Of a stretch of 64,000 bases of DNA, positions 50,955 to 62,944 are shown in pieces; positions within the stretch are counted from its first letter, which is position 1; each line of letters opens with the position of its first letter. The notes below the pieces were generated by a model, which saw only the letters and a list, made by a program, of their open reading frames with translations, did not search any database and was not told the origin of the DNA. The translations under genes and the position numbers were made by a program. This DNA is from Tetragonia tetragonoides (Eukaryota; Streptophyta; Magnoliopsida; Caryophyllales; Aizoaceae), in the NCBI GenBank assembly GCA_038025085.1, contig CM076144.1, positions 48,524,001 to 48,588,000 of the forward strand, read 5' to 3'.

Positions 50955-51200
50955 ATTAAACAATCTTTCATAACCCATAATATTTATTTGTTTACAAACT
51001 TTGACCATTAATTTATGAAAAAGTATAAGAATTTACAAGGTAAAAATAATATAGTTAGATTCATTTCAAATAGTACTTTTGAAAAATCATAATTTTTATA
51101 TTTTGTATCTTCATATAAATACAAATATTTATGGTCAAAGTAGTGTATTGGATACCGTGCAAAAATAAATATTTAGATTTTTTGCAAAACGAAAGGAGTA
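50955..51200. repeat. Truncated Stowaway-family MITE
   Basis: Matches the interior of the MITE at 52603-52857 (ACAAACTTTGACCATTAATT, TTTATGGTCAAAGTAGTGT) and ends near GAAAGGAGTA. The left TIR is missing. Confidence 0.55.
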
Positions 51201-51209
51201 GTTATTAGT

Positions 51210-51768
51210 GGGTCATGTCGATAATTTTCTTGTGTTTTCAATCTCTTTTATCTTGAATAAACCGTACTTTGCAACATATTTTATACTTCTACAATGAACA
51301 ATTTTTCCTAAAAGTAAAAAGAAGAAGAATACACATAATTGTTAAAGATAATATATATCGGCCATGGCGTTTTATTTTATTTAATACAAAAACTTAAACA
51401 AGGCTTAATAAGGCCTTTAGGCTGCACAACTTAGGGCCAACCCTCCCTTTTAACTTTGATACTGACACTGACATGTGCAATAAAATTTTAGAAGATAATA
51501 AACAGCCTTATTACCAGAGTACATCTTCATATGACGTGGTACATATATAGATCACTTTGACACTGACGCGTGCAATAAAACTTTGGTTACTTAGTTGACT
51601 AAGATACGATACGACACGATACGACACGATACAATACGATAAGACACGACACATCAAACAAAACAGATAATTAACTTTATTTTAGGAAATACAAGCAAGT
51701 AGTACACCTAATAAGATCTTCAGATGCATGGGCATGGCCGACTGTGTTGGTACATATATATATATAGA
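51210..51768 (-). other. 3' flank of lectin copy 3
   Basis: No coding exon. Contains repeated ACACGATACG units (51606-51652), also present downstream of lectin copy 1 (872-893), and an AGGCTTAATAAGGCCTTTAG segment resembling 21.7 kb. These shared flanks show the lectin copies arose by duplication of a larger unit. Confidence 0.5.
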
Positions 51769-52602
51769 TTACTTGGAAGGACCCCCGAGGTCAACAACTT
51801 GCAAGCGAGCCCATTGGTCCATGGCTTTGGTATTGGCACTCAGGTAACTGTCCCTAGGACTGGAAGTGAGCCTCTTACAAAAGTGATTATTCCCCATGCT
51901 CAAGAGAGCAATCTGGTTGATGTCAATCACAGATGGCCTAAACATGGACTTATGATTATCTTTAGAACCTCGAGGGTCGCTTGCATCAGCTGCAATCCAG
52001 TTATCATCACCGACCCTCCAAAATTTGCCATAATGAACAGATTTAATGAAAACACTTCCATCAGGAGATAAGAAGGTCTCATGTCGCGCTTTTGCGTCAT
52101 TGGGATCATTATAGTTAAATTGCAAACCTGATTGCCCGTTAATGGGATTGGCTCCCAAATATTTGCCATTGTCACCTTTGAATGCCACAAATTTGGGCAG
52201 TTTGAATAACGCATCATAATCGATGACCATGAAAATATCCAACTGGTTGCCGGCGTGGTTTTTTGATTCAGCAAACAAGCATGCATTAAAAGGAGGTTCA
52301 GCATGTATTTGTGACTTTGCATAGTGACCGAGCTGGACATGCTGAAGACGTATCTTCTTGAAAGCACCCTCCTCCACGATAATAGGCTTGAACAATGTAC
52401 AAGTCCAGCTGGTTTGATCTTCCACTGGATCGAATGCAGTTGGACTTATCCAATAATGATTTGGTGACCACCTTTATAAATATATGTGGTTAGTAATGAC
52501 TAGATAAAATGCATCTATAAAAAGATACAATAGGTTTTGTGGAAAAAAAAAGTTATTTACCCACTAGATCCATATGAGTTGTGAATTGTTAATTGACTAT
52601 TA

Positions 52603-52857
52603 CTCCCTCTGTCCCAGGTTTATCTTTACATTGAACTTTTTAAGGTCAAAGTTTGTGAACTTTGACCACTTATTTGTGAAAAGTTACAAAGTTTTACAAT
52701 GTGAAAATAGTATTGCTAAATTCATTTTAAATAGTATTTTCAAAATATCATCTTATTTTAAGTTCTAAAATTATGAAACCATAAATATTCATGGTCAAAG
52801 TAGTGTCTTAAAGATCGTGAAAAGTCCAATGTAAAGATTAACTTGAGACGGAGGGAG
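52603..52857. mobile_element. Stowaway MITE in the lectin intron
   Basis: Ends CTCCCTCTGTCCCAGG and, reversed, CTCCCTCCGTCTCAAG, with TA on both sides (52601-52602, 52858-52859). 255 bp, non-coding, and related to 4125-4378 and 50955-51200. Confidence 0.9.
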
Positions 52858-52859
52858 TA

Positions 52860-53693
52860 TTTGATATTGTACTCTTAAACTTGAAAACACCTTGTTTAAT
52901 AAGTTCCAGTATGTACAACCTTTTTTTTTTAATTCACAAAAAATGATAGATTACGCAGTCGGTAGATGAAACATTGTTTGATCGATTTTGTGTGTATACT
53001 GTGAATTTAAAGTTGTAGAATAATTAATCCACAATTATAAATTTGCGCATGCATATTGACAAATGTGCAATATATAGAAGAATGAATGTGGAGTTGGTTG
53101 TGCAACTAACGAAAAAAAAGTGCAATTAAGTATGTGAATTTTTTTTTTGGGTGCTAATTAAGTATGTGAATATGATATTATAATGGAATAAATTTTAAAA
53201 AAAATTATAAAAAATTTAATTGACGAAGCGCGTGGTCCACTTGAAATCATGTTACACTTATACTATGAGACGATGGATGAAGTATCATAATATCATTGAT
53301 GCGAACAGTAATAAGCAAATGAAAATGAACAACGTGCATGTGAGTCTCATCTAGTCATCTAATGATAATCTCAATGAGAAAGAGTATCTTTCAACATTTA
53401 GTGAACTTGTATCATTAATATTCATTATATTTTGGGTATAACTGCTGAATTTGATTACTTTCTCGCAGAACTAGAAATCAAATTAAATGGATTTACCCTT
53501 TGTAATAGATAAGACCATTCTTAAATATTGTATTGAAAAGTTTAGTTTATAAAAGAAAAAAATTAAGCGGTCGGATTAGGTGGAATCCACTCTATGTAGA
53601 GTGTGGATCTGCCACTGTTTCCGCGTGTAATTAGTAATTTAGTACTCGTATATATACAAGAATATATCAAAGTAAAAATGGAAAAGTAATTAC
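52860..53693 (-). other. Remaining intron sequence of lectin copy 3
   Basis: AT-rich, with a short direct repeat (AATTAAGTATGTGAAT at about 53123 and 53156). Nothing else recognisable. Confidence 0.5.
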
Positions 53694-54013
53694 CTGACCA
53701 AGTACTTATTGTTTTAGCTACACTTGATGTGGACAAGCCCATTATAAGTCTTAGACTTCTCCACCTCAAACTGGGCATATGGATCCATTGCTGTATTTGC
53801 AGCAAATTGGAGAAGGCCATGTGATTCACCATCTTCATATCGATAGCGCAAGTATTTGTTGTTGGTCACTGATTTCAGGCAAATTGATGTTGGCAATGCC
53901 GCCATTTTCTCTCTCTTTCTCACGTACTCTCTCGCTCGATCTTGAGCAGTATTTCTATTATAGCTAAAATCTTGTTTGCCTTGCTCAGTTGCTCGTCTAC
54001 TTCATTTTGCTGG

Positions 54014-54025
54014 CCTATTTATAGG
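54014..54025 (-). promoter_or_regulatory. TATA box of lectin copy 3
   Basis: Minus strand CCTATAAATAGG, about 110 bp upstream of the ATG at 53905, giving a predicted start site near 53985 and a leader of roughly 80 nt. Best promoter match among the lectin copies. Confidence 0.75.
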
Positions 54026-54413
54026 AAGAACTAAAAGTAAAAACCCACACTATGAATCTAATTCCCAACTTGCACAAATCACGAATTAGGAACAATAACA
54101 ATAGTTTTGTCCTATTTTACTAGATGTGGCGCCAAAAGTCGTAGATAAGGTATTCGTTTTTGGTTGTGGGGAAAAAATTAAAATAAAAAAACAAAAAAAA
54201 CAATAGAGGGCAAGGGCCAAAGTATAGTGGCCATGGTAGTATATATTCCTACTTGCGGTATTCATCAAATTTCACACGTGATGCTTCATTTATTCATTTA
54301 ATATAAAAACATGATTCTTCCATCAAAAGTAAAAATAATTTAACATGATTCTTTCTTTAGACAAGTCGTATATATGCGTGCTCATCTATATAACTTAAAG
54401 TAAGATTACTTGA

Positions 54414-54593
54414 CCAACAAGCACTTGGATGAGTTGGTGAGGGATTCTTCTAACTTAAGCAGAGATCTCGGGTTCGAGATCCTGTAAATACAGCAGTGTT
54501 AAATACTTGTTGGGAGAGTTTTACCGCCCTTGTAGCCCCACTTGGTTCGGTCCGGATTCAACCGGACGGTCTCAGACCAAAAAAAAAAGAGTA
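54414..54593 (+). mobile_element. tRNA-derived SINE with 12-bp target duplication
   Basis: Pol III box A-like TGGATGAGTTGGTGAG (54426-54441) and box B GGTTCGAGATCC (54471-54482), ending in an A-rich tail. Flanked by AAGATTACTTGA at 54402-54413 and 54594-54605. Not a functional tRNA: no cloverleaf 3' half or CCA-adjacent stem follows box B. Confidence 0.9.
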
Positions 54594-54605
54594 AAGATTA
54601 CTTGA

Positions 54606-55150
54606 AGATTGGCATATGGCGCATATCCTCACTCACAAGATAGTTGTGTCCCATATTGATTTTTTTTTCAATACATCAACCATGTAATATGTACAAAAAC
54701 TTGTATGGACTTAGTACATGGTGGACCAATACTTGAAATTACCCCGTACTTCACCTAGAGCCAATCCCCTTTAATAGTGGACTCAACCCTATTTTATCTA
54801 GAGTCACCCCTCAAATTTATACTTGGCACACGAGTCCCACTACATCCAACACTGTGTGGGTGAAGAGTCCACCCCACACAGTGTGGACCCCTCACAATTT
54901 GCTGAAAATTGGACAGGGAACCGGTTAGCTCACAAAGTTATGGGGGATGCGACTTGTTTTCTTGTGGGCCAGCCTCCACACATTTGTTGCTTGCGCTGCT
55001 TTCTTCCTTTTTCTTCTTTTGTTTTTATTTATTGTTAATTCATTCTTTTAGCCCTAAACCTCCACATTACTGACAGACTACTATAGCCTAAACTAACAGC
55101 TCCTAAATAACTAAGGTTTTACGGACAGGTTACTAAAATTTAGTATATCA
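54606..55150. other. Intergenic DNA, nothing firm
   Basis: Contains two nearby copies of CCCCACACAGTGTGG-like sequence (about 54850-54890), an imperfect inverted repeat. No exon recognised. Confidence 0.4.
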
Positions 55151-55166
55151 CTATTTTAGCAAGTAA

Positions 55167-55225
55167 CTAGATGGGTGCATGTGAGTATGCCCGTGCGTTG
55201 CACGGATTGCGTTGCACGGAGTGTG
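55167..55225 (-). mobile_element. Helitron 3' terminus
   Basis: Minus strand: hairpin CCGTGCAACGCACGGGC, then a spacer and CTAG|TT at 55170-55167. The hairpin half-sites are partly duplicated (CCGTGCAACGCA twice). The body extends to the right; its 5' end was not located. Confidence 0.65.
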
Positions 55226-55489
55226 ATTATATAATTAAATTAATATAACGTGATTATTAATGTCATCGAAAAATCAAAGTGTAATTGTCACTTATGAAAA
55301 ACTATTAGTAATATATGGATACAATCCATTTAATATCATGAATGCCATATAATAAGATTACTATGACTTTATAGAGCATCTTATCTAATTTAAACTCTTA
55401 TCATCAAATTCAATTAACTATTAATTAACTCATCCCATATGTTACATGATTCAAGAGGTAATAGTTTCAAAGTCTTTCTATGCTTGATG

Positions 55490-55640
55490 TTGGTACGCCA
55501 AATGCTCTTCTGTTGATATAAGTGTACAACTAACCTTATAATCCTTCTTTTATGGTAAAATCAATTTAAATGTCTAATGTATACATACGTACTTTTCAAA
55601 AAAATAAAGAAGTTTTTAGACGTATACCTTAGACAAATGT
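55490..55640 (+). repeat. Repeat shared with 24180-24347
   Basis: Starts TTGATGTTGGTACGCCAAAT and runs to ATACCTTAG with point differences from the 24-kb copy, on the opposite strand. Possibly internal to the Helitron that ends at 55167. Confidence 0.7.
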
Positions 55641-57035
55641 CTACAAATCAGATCCCCAAGTATTGATTGAGATCAATTGAACATCACACCAGCAGTCACC
55701 TTAATTATTAGCTTCCTACTATTATGGCAACCATTAAGCATAATCTATGGAAGACCTTGAATAAATGACAACTTCTAAGAAAATCAATTTGGAAATCTTT
55801 TCATGGAGCTGAGACTAAGCAACCAATTGAGGTTCTCCCCGTGCAAATCATTTACCCGCCACCGCACCCCGTAAAACCACACAAAACCATTTTTAACAGG
55901 TGCTGGGAGTTTCTAGCAACCTAGGCTATAAGTGATTTGCAATGCTCCACTAGTTTTTATAAGCCTTTACAAATTGGAATCTTCAATGTATCAAAATTTT
56001 GCCACCTTCCTTCACTCCTCCAGGGATTACTCTGTCATTTTAGTCTTAGACAAGGGGCACAAACATGGAAGCACATATCCTTTTGAGAGCTTTCCATAGT
56101 TATACTATGGGCTCATCAACTCCAAACAACATCAAAGCTAGAATTATCTTTCTGAGTGGAACTGAAGTACCATGGTTCAATAACCAATTGACCATAATTC
56201 TTGTATATATACATGTATATTGACAATGGAAAGACCTACACCCAGCCCAACCCATCTAAGATTGGGCCGAAATGGGTAGTCTTGACTCTTGAGGGGTCGC
56301 CACTCCGTCCCCTCGCACCCCTGAGTTAGATTGTTTGTTGCCACCAACCCATGATTCCCCCCCCCCCCACCCACCAAAAAAAAATAAAAATTGGAAAACC
56401 TTTCGGCTGAGTCTCCCAAAATATTATGGAGTGGCTCTAGGAGAAGAGGAAAGACATTTCCTGCTAGTTTAGCAAACAAAGGAAGATTCCCTAATGAAGT
56501 TGACAGAAGGATGGAGAGAGGTGGAGCACTGCAATTCTGCAAAATTTGGTATTATATAACTGGTTATTTTCACACAAAACGAAAAAAGAAGCAATGCATT
56601 GAAAAATCCCTGTTTACCTAGGTGATTTTCTACACCAAAAAGGAATATCAGATATCTCAACATTCTCATGAGGTACCCTCGTAGTTTGGCGTAAATTAAG
56701 ATGCACAATGTAACCACCTTTAAAGATGTTTACAAGGTCACACTAAATTTAGAATATATCCCACATGTACAACCTTAACTTCCCTCAATGCCGTTTATAT
56801 AACTAATGAAAAGTAAGAAATACAACTTACTAAAGCATGCAACTTTTTGTATAGAACAAAACAAAACATCAAGTTTGGAAGTTGCCACGGAAACATGCAC
56901 AAATATTAGAATTGTAAGTAGTCAATAGTGGTGTACAATACAATAGTAAATGTTCAGTTTTCGTTCTTTATTTTTTTATATTGTAAGTGTTACCATCTCT
57001 TTGGAACCGACGGAGTACAATAGAAACCATTTTTT
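55641..57035. other. Intergenic or distal intron/3' region
   Basis: No exon confidently recognised, although the missing 3' exons of the membrane-protein gene would be expected here on the minus strand. Contains a C homopolymer (56359-56368) and a Stowaway-like right end CCGACGGAGTA (57008-57018). Confidence 0.4.
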
Positions 57036-57039
57036 TAGA

Positions 57040-57185
57040 TAACATAGGTAGCCAAGCTTTGCTTGACTAATCTCATGGGCCCTGAAGTTAACGACCAAGA
57101 AAACCTCCAGTGGCCCTAAGAGGACTCGAACTTGGAACCTCAGGAACAGATCTCAGCTGAGGTACCCCCTCAGGGTTGGAGTACA
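57040..57185 (-). repeat. SINE-like sequence, minus strand
   Basis: Minus strand carries AAGTTCGAGTCCTC, close to the pol III box B consensus (GGTTCGANTCC), within CCTGAGGTTCC...CTTAGGGCC. No clear tail or target duplication. Confidence 0.4.
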
Positions 57186-58819
57186 ATTGAAACCATACCT
57201 ACCATCAAATAGTCATCTCGATGTAAGCTAAGAATAAACTTTACCACATTGATTTTTTATTTTGTTTTTAATTTTCTATTTGAATAGGCAAGGATGCTTG
57301 GCTCTTAGGCTGACCAAAAGGCCCATAACAACAATACCACCCTCAATTATGAAATTGAGGGCAATGAGCCTAGAACCCCAACCTTGAGGTGGGAGGCCAG
57401 ATCTCACACTTTTTGCCCAAAATTTCCACATATTAGAATATTCTGCCACCCTCACTTATGAAATTAAGTTTTGCTAGCTTAGGGATGAATATTCTAGAGA
57501 TTAACAACATTTACCTTCAACATATTAGAAGTCAACCATGCAGTAGCAAAATTTGGCCTGCAATCACCGGGAAGGGCCTCCTTCGGTATTTCTGCCAGGC
57601 CAAGCAATGTATGACCTGAGAAATGGTCTCTGTATTCCACCTATTTCATTGACAAAAAGGGGATAATAAGTATAACTTGAATTGAGAAAGTGGAAAACAC
57701 AACTAGCTTGTCATCCATTCCCTATATTCTAACAAAATGGCTTTCTTGCAGACAAAGGCTACTTAGACTGTTAGACATACAATTATGGGGTGCCTAATCT
57801 CAGTCATGCAATATCTGCAACTTCCACTACAATCATGATTCTATTCTCAACTAATTCCTGGACTGAATAACATGACAACAATGACCCTTACATTCAGTTA
57901 CAACCATGCAATCAGAGCAATAAAACCAGTCTTTCCCCACTATGAAAGATTGACTACATGAGTCCTTTATCACCATGCTTTTTGAATTGAGGCCTCACTT
58001 AACCTCCGAACCAAAGTGAGAAGATCAGATGTTAAAGTGTGCAACCACCTTATCATCGCCTGGCCATATTCTCTTCAAATGCGTAGCTCACTTTGTCTTT
58101 GATGGGAAGTTCTCATCTTACTCTACTACAAGGCTACAACTTTACAAAAGGATTTTTAGTGAATTATCCATAGTAACACCTCTAGTTCGCAAAAGGTATT
58201 CCCCAAACAGTGCCAAATGCATATGTACTCAATTAGCCAAGATTCCAAGTCATAATGGCAATACGTGTTTCCATTCGTATTTCACTATTTCAGTGAAACC
58301 CTCCATTGGCAAGGAATTGCCTATGCACTTTCAGTTGTCTGGTGTTATAGAAAGTTGGTAATATTAATAAGGATGTTTATGATTGAATCAAATTTGCAAC
58401 TGAAAGCAATTGCCATAAAAAAGGAGAATGGAAAGACGTGGAAGGGTTATGAAAGAGTGCACATAAGGCCACAATCATCAAGGCTCTCTATTGATTTGAT
58501 GTCAAAGAGATTTGCAAATAAACAATTTTTCTCATCTGGTTTGCACAATATGAGGATAGAGCACTTACTGGATGGATTGTGTATGACACATGAAACAAAT
58601 TCCAAAAAAAAGAGTATACAGACAACTCAGAAGAACAATACTAAAAATTATTCCTACTCATAATCTACTAGAAGCGAGGTATTATTAAGATGAAAGAAAG
58701 AAGACAGAGCAAAAGAAGTGTGGTCGCAGAGACATAAGAAGGATAAGAAGACAGGGAAATCTGTAGCAGGCCAGGTTTCTTGGTGATAAACAGAAAATAC
58801 GACTACATATGTTCTAGTT

Positions 58820-58905
58820 ATATTGAACAAGTAATAACTTAGACTGCGTACATCTGGACCTCCCCAGACACCGCCCTCGGCGGAATACACTGGGTTGTTG
58901 TTGAA
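58820..58905 (+). repeat. SINE 3' tail in an intron
   Basis: AGACTGCGTACATCTGGACC, then TCCCCAGACACCGCC and a TGGGTTGTTGTTG tail: the 3' end typical of TS-type plant SINEs. The pol III head is not recognisable. Confidence 0.65.
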
Positions 58906-59269
58906 GTAGTAACTCAAAAGAACACTTCAACCATAAAGACCAACCGGGTCTTCAAGTCTATTTCTAAGTTGACTTAAACTCTGAAAATTCTGAAATGAAC
59001 CAAAAAATGAGGTTTTACAAAAAGAAGAGGTTTTCGCTCAAAAAAGGACAACAACACTAGCCTGTGGATCTTGGAGCTGGCAAGGTCTAGCGAGTCGAAA
59101 TATATCCAACCTCACATCTGGCGAGGGAGAGTTTGCTCCAAGTTATACATCAAGACAAGAATTCACAATAAACATTCACCTCAAGGGATACAAAAACTGT
59201 TATGGTTATATCTGAAACAACAACAATGAAAGACTACTGGATTGAGCAACCAATCCTTGATATGACAGC

Positions 59270-59400
59270 TAAAAAGTAGGATTGTCTCCAGAATATTCAT
59301 GGAGGTAGGTAAGGTTACATAGATCTGAATTTCCAGACCTTCTTAGTGGTGAGCAGCGAGGCTCGCCTAGGTGGTGGTGACGGGGTTGTTGTTGTTGTAA
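59270..59400 (+). repeat. Second SINE-like 3' tail
   Basis: GGTAAGGTTACATAGATCTG, then CCAGACCTTCTTAGTGGTGA, and a GGGTTGTTGTTGTTG tail. Same organisation as 58820-58905 but more diverged. Confidence 0.55.
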
Positions 59401-60334
59401 AGGTAAATGATGAGGCTCAAGAAGTTGATCTTTCCTCCTAATAGCGCTAGCACTGTCAAGACCCCACATATCGCAGTGCTAATTAGTAATTACATAGATC
59501 ATTTTATGGTAGAAGTACTATAACTACAACAAATTAGCCCTGAATTGCTAGAAAAAGTAAGCATGCAGTTGGCGTAAGACTCAAGCCCTAACTTTGAGAA
59601 CCACCTAGGAAAGTTTCAAATCAAGCAAGCCGGTAGTTTTATAAGAGTCAAGCCTGACTGACCAATTGATCCATATCAACTTTGTTTGGAAGACCAAGTT
59701 AGAAGACCATGTCATTCTATTGTTTGTTTCTCACACCCAAGACCGACATAGCTGTTCCAAAGTACTTGGGTTTCCAGATTAGAAGGCAACCACAGAAAAT
59801 TAGGACAAAGATACGGGACCAGAAGTTCTAGAGGAAAATTATCGACCAAATGAAAATAGGACATCAAATATTAGGATTCTAGGAACCGCAAATGACAAAA
59901 TGCTTCAAAGGTATAACCTTAAAAATAGACGCCCAATAGTAATCATAACGACATCGAAATTCCTTCTTTCAGATGGGTAAAAAACCCGCTTGGCCTTATA
60001 ATTAAGCAGCCCAAGTTCACAGATTTTGGATGATCTCAGGTCAACACCTGCAAATATAAATTAGCACATAAATCTGCTTCGATAATTTCAAACAGTTGTA
60101 AACCATAGTATTTACATGATTACTTAAGCTTTTCCAGCACATCATCACACACCTTAAATCAGTTTCAGTTAAATTTATCAACAGTCAACACAACTTTCTA
60201 TATTAGTCTATTTCAACTATCAAATTAATTAGTGTGCATAGGCCCATAGGGTAACAAACGGACTGCTGATGCACACTCAAACACACACAAAACAATACTC
60301 CATGACCTTATCATCCAATACTATAGTACTCTTT

Positions 60335-60852
60335 GAATCTCTAATTATGCTCTGGATATATGGCAAAATGTATGCGCTGCTTTGAAAATTCCCCCTCCAC
60401 GGTCCGCTTGGGATGCTGCTGTTCCCTGGGGAATGAAGAACATTGCTGGTACTACAGCAAATAGGAAAATCAGGAAAGCTGTTTTCGTGGCCTGCATTTA
60501 TCATATTTGGAAACAGAAACCATCTTATTTTCTGAAATGTTTATCCCTCCTCGGCTGCAACTGTGAAGCGTATTCTATTTGAAATTAAGATCCAACTCAA
60601 CCGTATCACGACGATCAAAGACACCCATGTGAGCCAGGTATGGTGCAACTAGATGCAAATTTACCCATCTTTTATTGAGAGATAGTTGTTTAGTTTCTTG
60701 CAAACTGATTTCTTTCGCTTCCAACATAGTTGTGGAAAGTAGTTTTTGCTGTGGAGCTCTCTGTTTCAAGTCTGCATGTATGGGTAGTCATAAGAAGTTG
60801 TAACCTTTGATCGTTTGGTAATGAAGAAGCTCACATTTCATGCCAAAAAAAA
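60335..60852 (+). mobile_element. LINE 3' end (zf-RVT domain remnant)
   Basis: In the frame 60382-60582 the peptide reads RSAWDAAVPWGMKN...RKAVFVACIYHIWKQKP, resembling the C-terminal zf-RVT region of plant L1-type LINEs (W...LAATVYHIW.ERN). A further stretch after a frame change (AATVKRILFEIKIQLNRI) fits the same tail, and the segment ends in poly-A (60845-60852). 5'-truncated, in the sense opposite to the host gene intron. Confidence 0.6.
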
Positions 60853-61929
60853 TCTATTTCCTTTCCAAATTTTTATCTTTTGTACGGTATAATATTCACT
60901 GTGAAACCGAGGGATGAACTAAGTATTCCCCATCACTATGATACCTATGGTCTCCCTCATTTACCCTAAAGAAGAGAAACTCTCTGAAGAGAATTGGTGT
61001 GTTCGAACTTCTAACAGCATCTTGCAGATCCATAGTAGCAAGTGACCTCAAATGAACCGTATATGCTTAATGCGCCACATGAGAAGATGTCTCCATTTCC
61101 TCTGGAACAACAGAAACTCATACTTACATTGAGTCCAACTCCAACATGTAGGTACCACCACTTCCAGATAAAGTATTTTTCAATAACTAAACAGCCACCA
61201 AAACCAAGACACTCTTCAAATAGTTATTAATCAATCCACAGGCTCAGACTATTGAAGAGAAATGGAGTATCAAACAAGCACAACCAACAAACATTGACCC
61301 ACCACGGTGAACATGAGGCATTATCATTATCCGTGATCGTAACTCGTAACTATGATTGCATAACAACAAACACACAACACCTACAGCAGTTCTAACCCTT
61401 ATTAATTGCCAATTATGTAAACTCACTTATTTCCCTATACAATCACTCCTCCTAACTTCAAAAGAAACATTCTACCACTTCAGAACCTCACAGCAACTAC
61501 AATCTACTAAACAAATGCTCAAATAACATAATCAAACTAATTATCAATAATTCGCCAAACAATTCTCACCACATTGCTTTAGCACGCATATCATATATTA
61601 AACAAGGATCTAAGAACATAAACCACAAAAGGGAGGAAAAAAAAACTCACAAAACCCTAAATTAACTTCAAATTAGATAAAATCCATTAGAAAGAGAGAG
61701 AACTTACTGGTGGAAACAACTTTGCATTGAGAAGGAACAGAAATTGGCGGAGAAATCGAGAAGCTGCCCAAGAATAATGCTAAGAAAGCAACGGCATAGG
61801 AGAGAGCAAAAAAGGTGAAGAGAGAGAAACCCAGGGCGAAACAGCAGCATATTAAGACCTCATGGAATTTCTTTTTCGTATTGATAGACGATTTCGATGG
61901 AGATGGAGATGATTCCATTAACCGAAGCT

Positions 61930-62640
61930 TTTTTTGTTTCTCGATTTGATTGTGTTTGTGTAGTTATTTTATCTTTTCTCCGGTCATCAGCGATTTATTT
62001 TCCGGTGATCGGAGAGAGTATATTTTTGGGGATGCAGATTTTTTGCCCTCTTTCTCTCTCTTTTCCTTTTTTTTTTTTTTTTGGGTTGTGGAATTTCTTG
62101 AATACTTGCCAAAATAAAAATTGAGAAGGCAACAAATCCATTATGAAGTTTGTTATCCTAAGGTGGCCTTAACCAATGGATTGGTGAGGTATGATTGAAA
62201 TGTAAGAATTCGACTAAAGAATTGAAATAATTAGTTTACGACAAGATTTACTATAATTAATTATTAAATATTGCAATAAAGTTGACTTTTTTAAAAGCAA
62301 TAAAGAACCTCTTACATTGTCAAAGAAATGCAAGTCTTACTTTGTAACAATTCAGCTTGATAACATTTGCAATTGATCATGTCCTAGACTCATTTTCTAA
62401 TACTAAGTAAATAATACGTACTTGTCTAAAAATTCAGATAATTACCCCAATTATCCCAAGGCTTCAATTTCCTAGGCCCTCCTCCCCCCTTCGCAAATTA
62501 ATATATCTACTAGTTTGGTCGACTCCTCTCCACTATGAAAAAAACAATCGCCAAGTGAGCTTCCAACCCAAAACCAATTAGTCATACCATCAAATCTTTC
62601 CATGTGGGACACAAACCCATTTCAACAGTAGCTATAGCTC
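61930..62640. other. Promoter side of the membrane-protein gene
   Basis: Immediately upstream (61920-62080) is a T/CT-rich segment, reading as GA-rich on the gene's strand, suitable for a 5' leader. No TATA box stands out. Nothing else recognised up to the MITE. Confidence 0.4.
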
Positions 62641-62657
62641 TTTCAATAATTCATAAA

Positions 62658-62781
62658 CACAAAAACTCGTATAAGGTGGCATCAAGGTGATACCCTCTCT
62701 AACAAGCATAACTTCATATTGATGTCATGTTTGGCTAAAAAGAAGGTCTCACCTTGAGTCGGCCTTATAGGAGACATTTTG
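62658..62781. mobile_element. Mutator-like MITE, 124 bp
   Basis: Left end CACAAAAACTCGTATAAGGT, right end (reversed) CAAAATGTCTCCTATAAGGC. Flanked by ATTCATAAA (62649-62657) and TTTCATAAA (62782-62790), 8 of 9 identical. Same family as 22332-22442 and the fragment in lectin copy 1. Confidence 0.75.
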
Positions 62782-62944
62782 TTTCATAAATAGTTGACAT
62801 ATAAATAACCAAACTTCCTAGGTATGGTTCTTTTCTTGCTTCCTAGTACGCAAACTTCAGACACAAATGTGTATTTATTTGAAAAGGGTTCGGGGTAATC
62901 ATATGAACTCACACCAAACACATGAAGTATCATTTACTCAATAT

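Larger units (their letters stand above)
51769..53905 (-). pseudogene. Amaranthin-type lectin, copy 3 (nonsense codon in exon 1)
   Basis: Exon 1 (53694-53905) starts MAALPTSICLKSVTNNKYLR, includes GLLQFAANTAMDPYAQFEVE and ends NNKYLVR at donor AG|GTAATT. Exon 2 (51769-52471) follows acceptor ATAAAG, opens WSPNHYWISPTAFDPVEDQT and runs about 234 residues without a stop to DLGGPSK, with FLSPDGSVFIKS and KFWRVGDDNWIAAD. Together they give about 304 residues in two beta-trefoil domains, the normal amaranthin length. One defect is visible: TAA at 53714-53716, where copy 1 has TAC (Tyr), six codons before the splice. All other features, including splice sites and TATA box, are intact, so this is a recent loss, a sequencing error or a readthrough case. 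The ~1.2-kb intron carries a Stowaway MITE. Such lectins are cytosolic/storage or defence proteins without a signal peptide, and none is seen here. Confidence 0.88.
57515..61918 (-). pseudogene. Plant membrane protein gene, exons 1-3, exon 2 frameshifted
   Basis: Exon 1 (61708-61918) starts MESSPSPSKSSINTKKKFHE, followed by a long hydrophobic segment (about residues 21-53, CCCFALGFSLFTFFALSYAV and on) that should span the membrane, then SVPSQCKVVST. Exon 2 (59918-60047) encodes VDLRSSKICELGLLNYKAKR and VFYPSERRNF. Exon 3 (57515-57640) encodes VEYRDHFSGHTLLGLAEIPK and ALPGDCRPNFATAWLTSNML. Splice sites are GT/AG and phases fit across all three. Near 59956 one base is missing, so NF is followed by DVVMI instead of (R)CRYDYYWASIFKV, which is readable one frame over. 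I recognise this as a widely conserved plant protein of unknown function. Later exons (expected Cys/Trp/Tyr-rich) were not found in the remaining ~1.5 kb I examined downstream. Introns of 1.7 and 2.3 kb contain LINE and SINE sequence. If the missing base is a sequencing error, this is a live gene. Confidence 0.75.

Noticed and set aside
54421..54500. tRNA gene
   Set aside because: Box A and box B are present but the 3' half does not fold as tRNA; the A-rich tail and target duplications identify a SINE.
60382..60582. Host exon on the plus strand
   Set aside because: The peptide resembles the LINE zf-RVT tail and is followed by a poly-A tract, inside an intron of a minus-strand gene.
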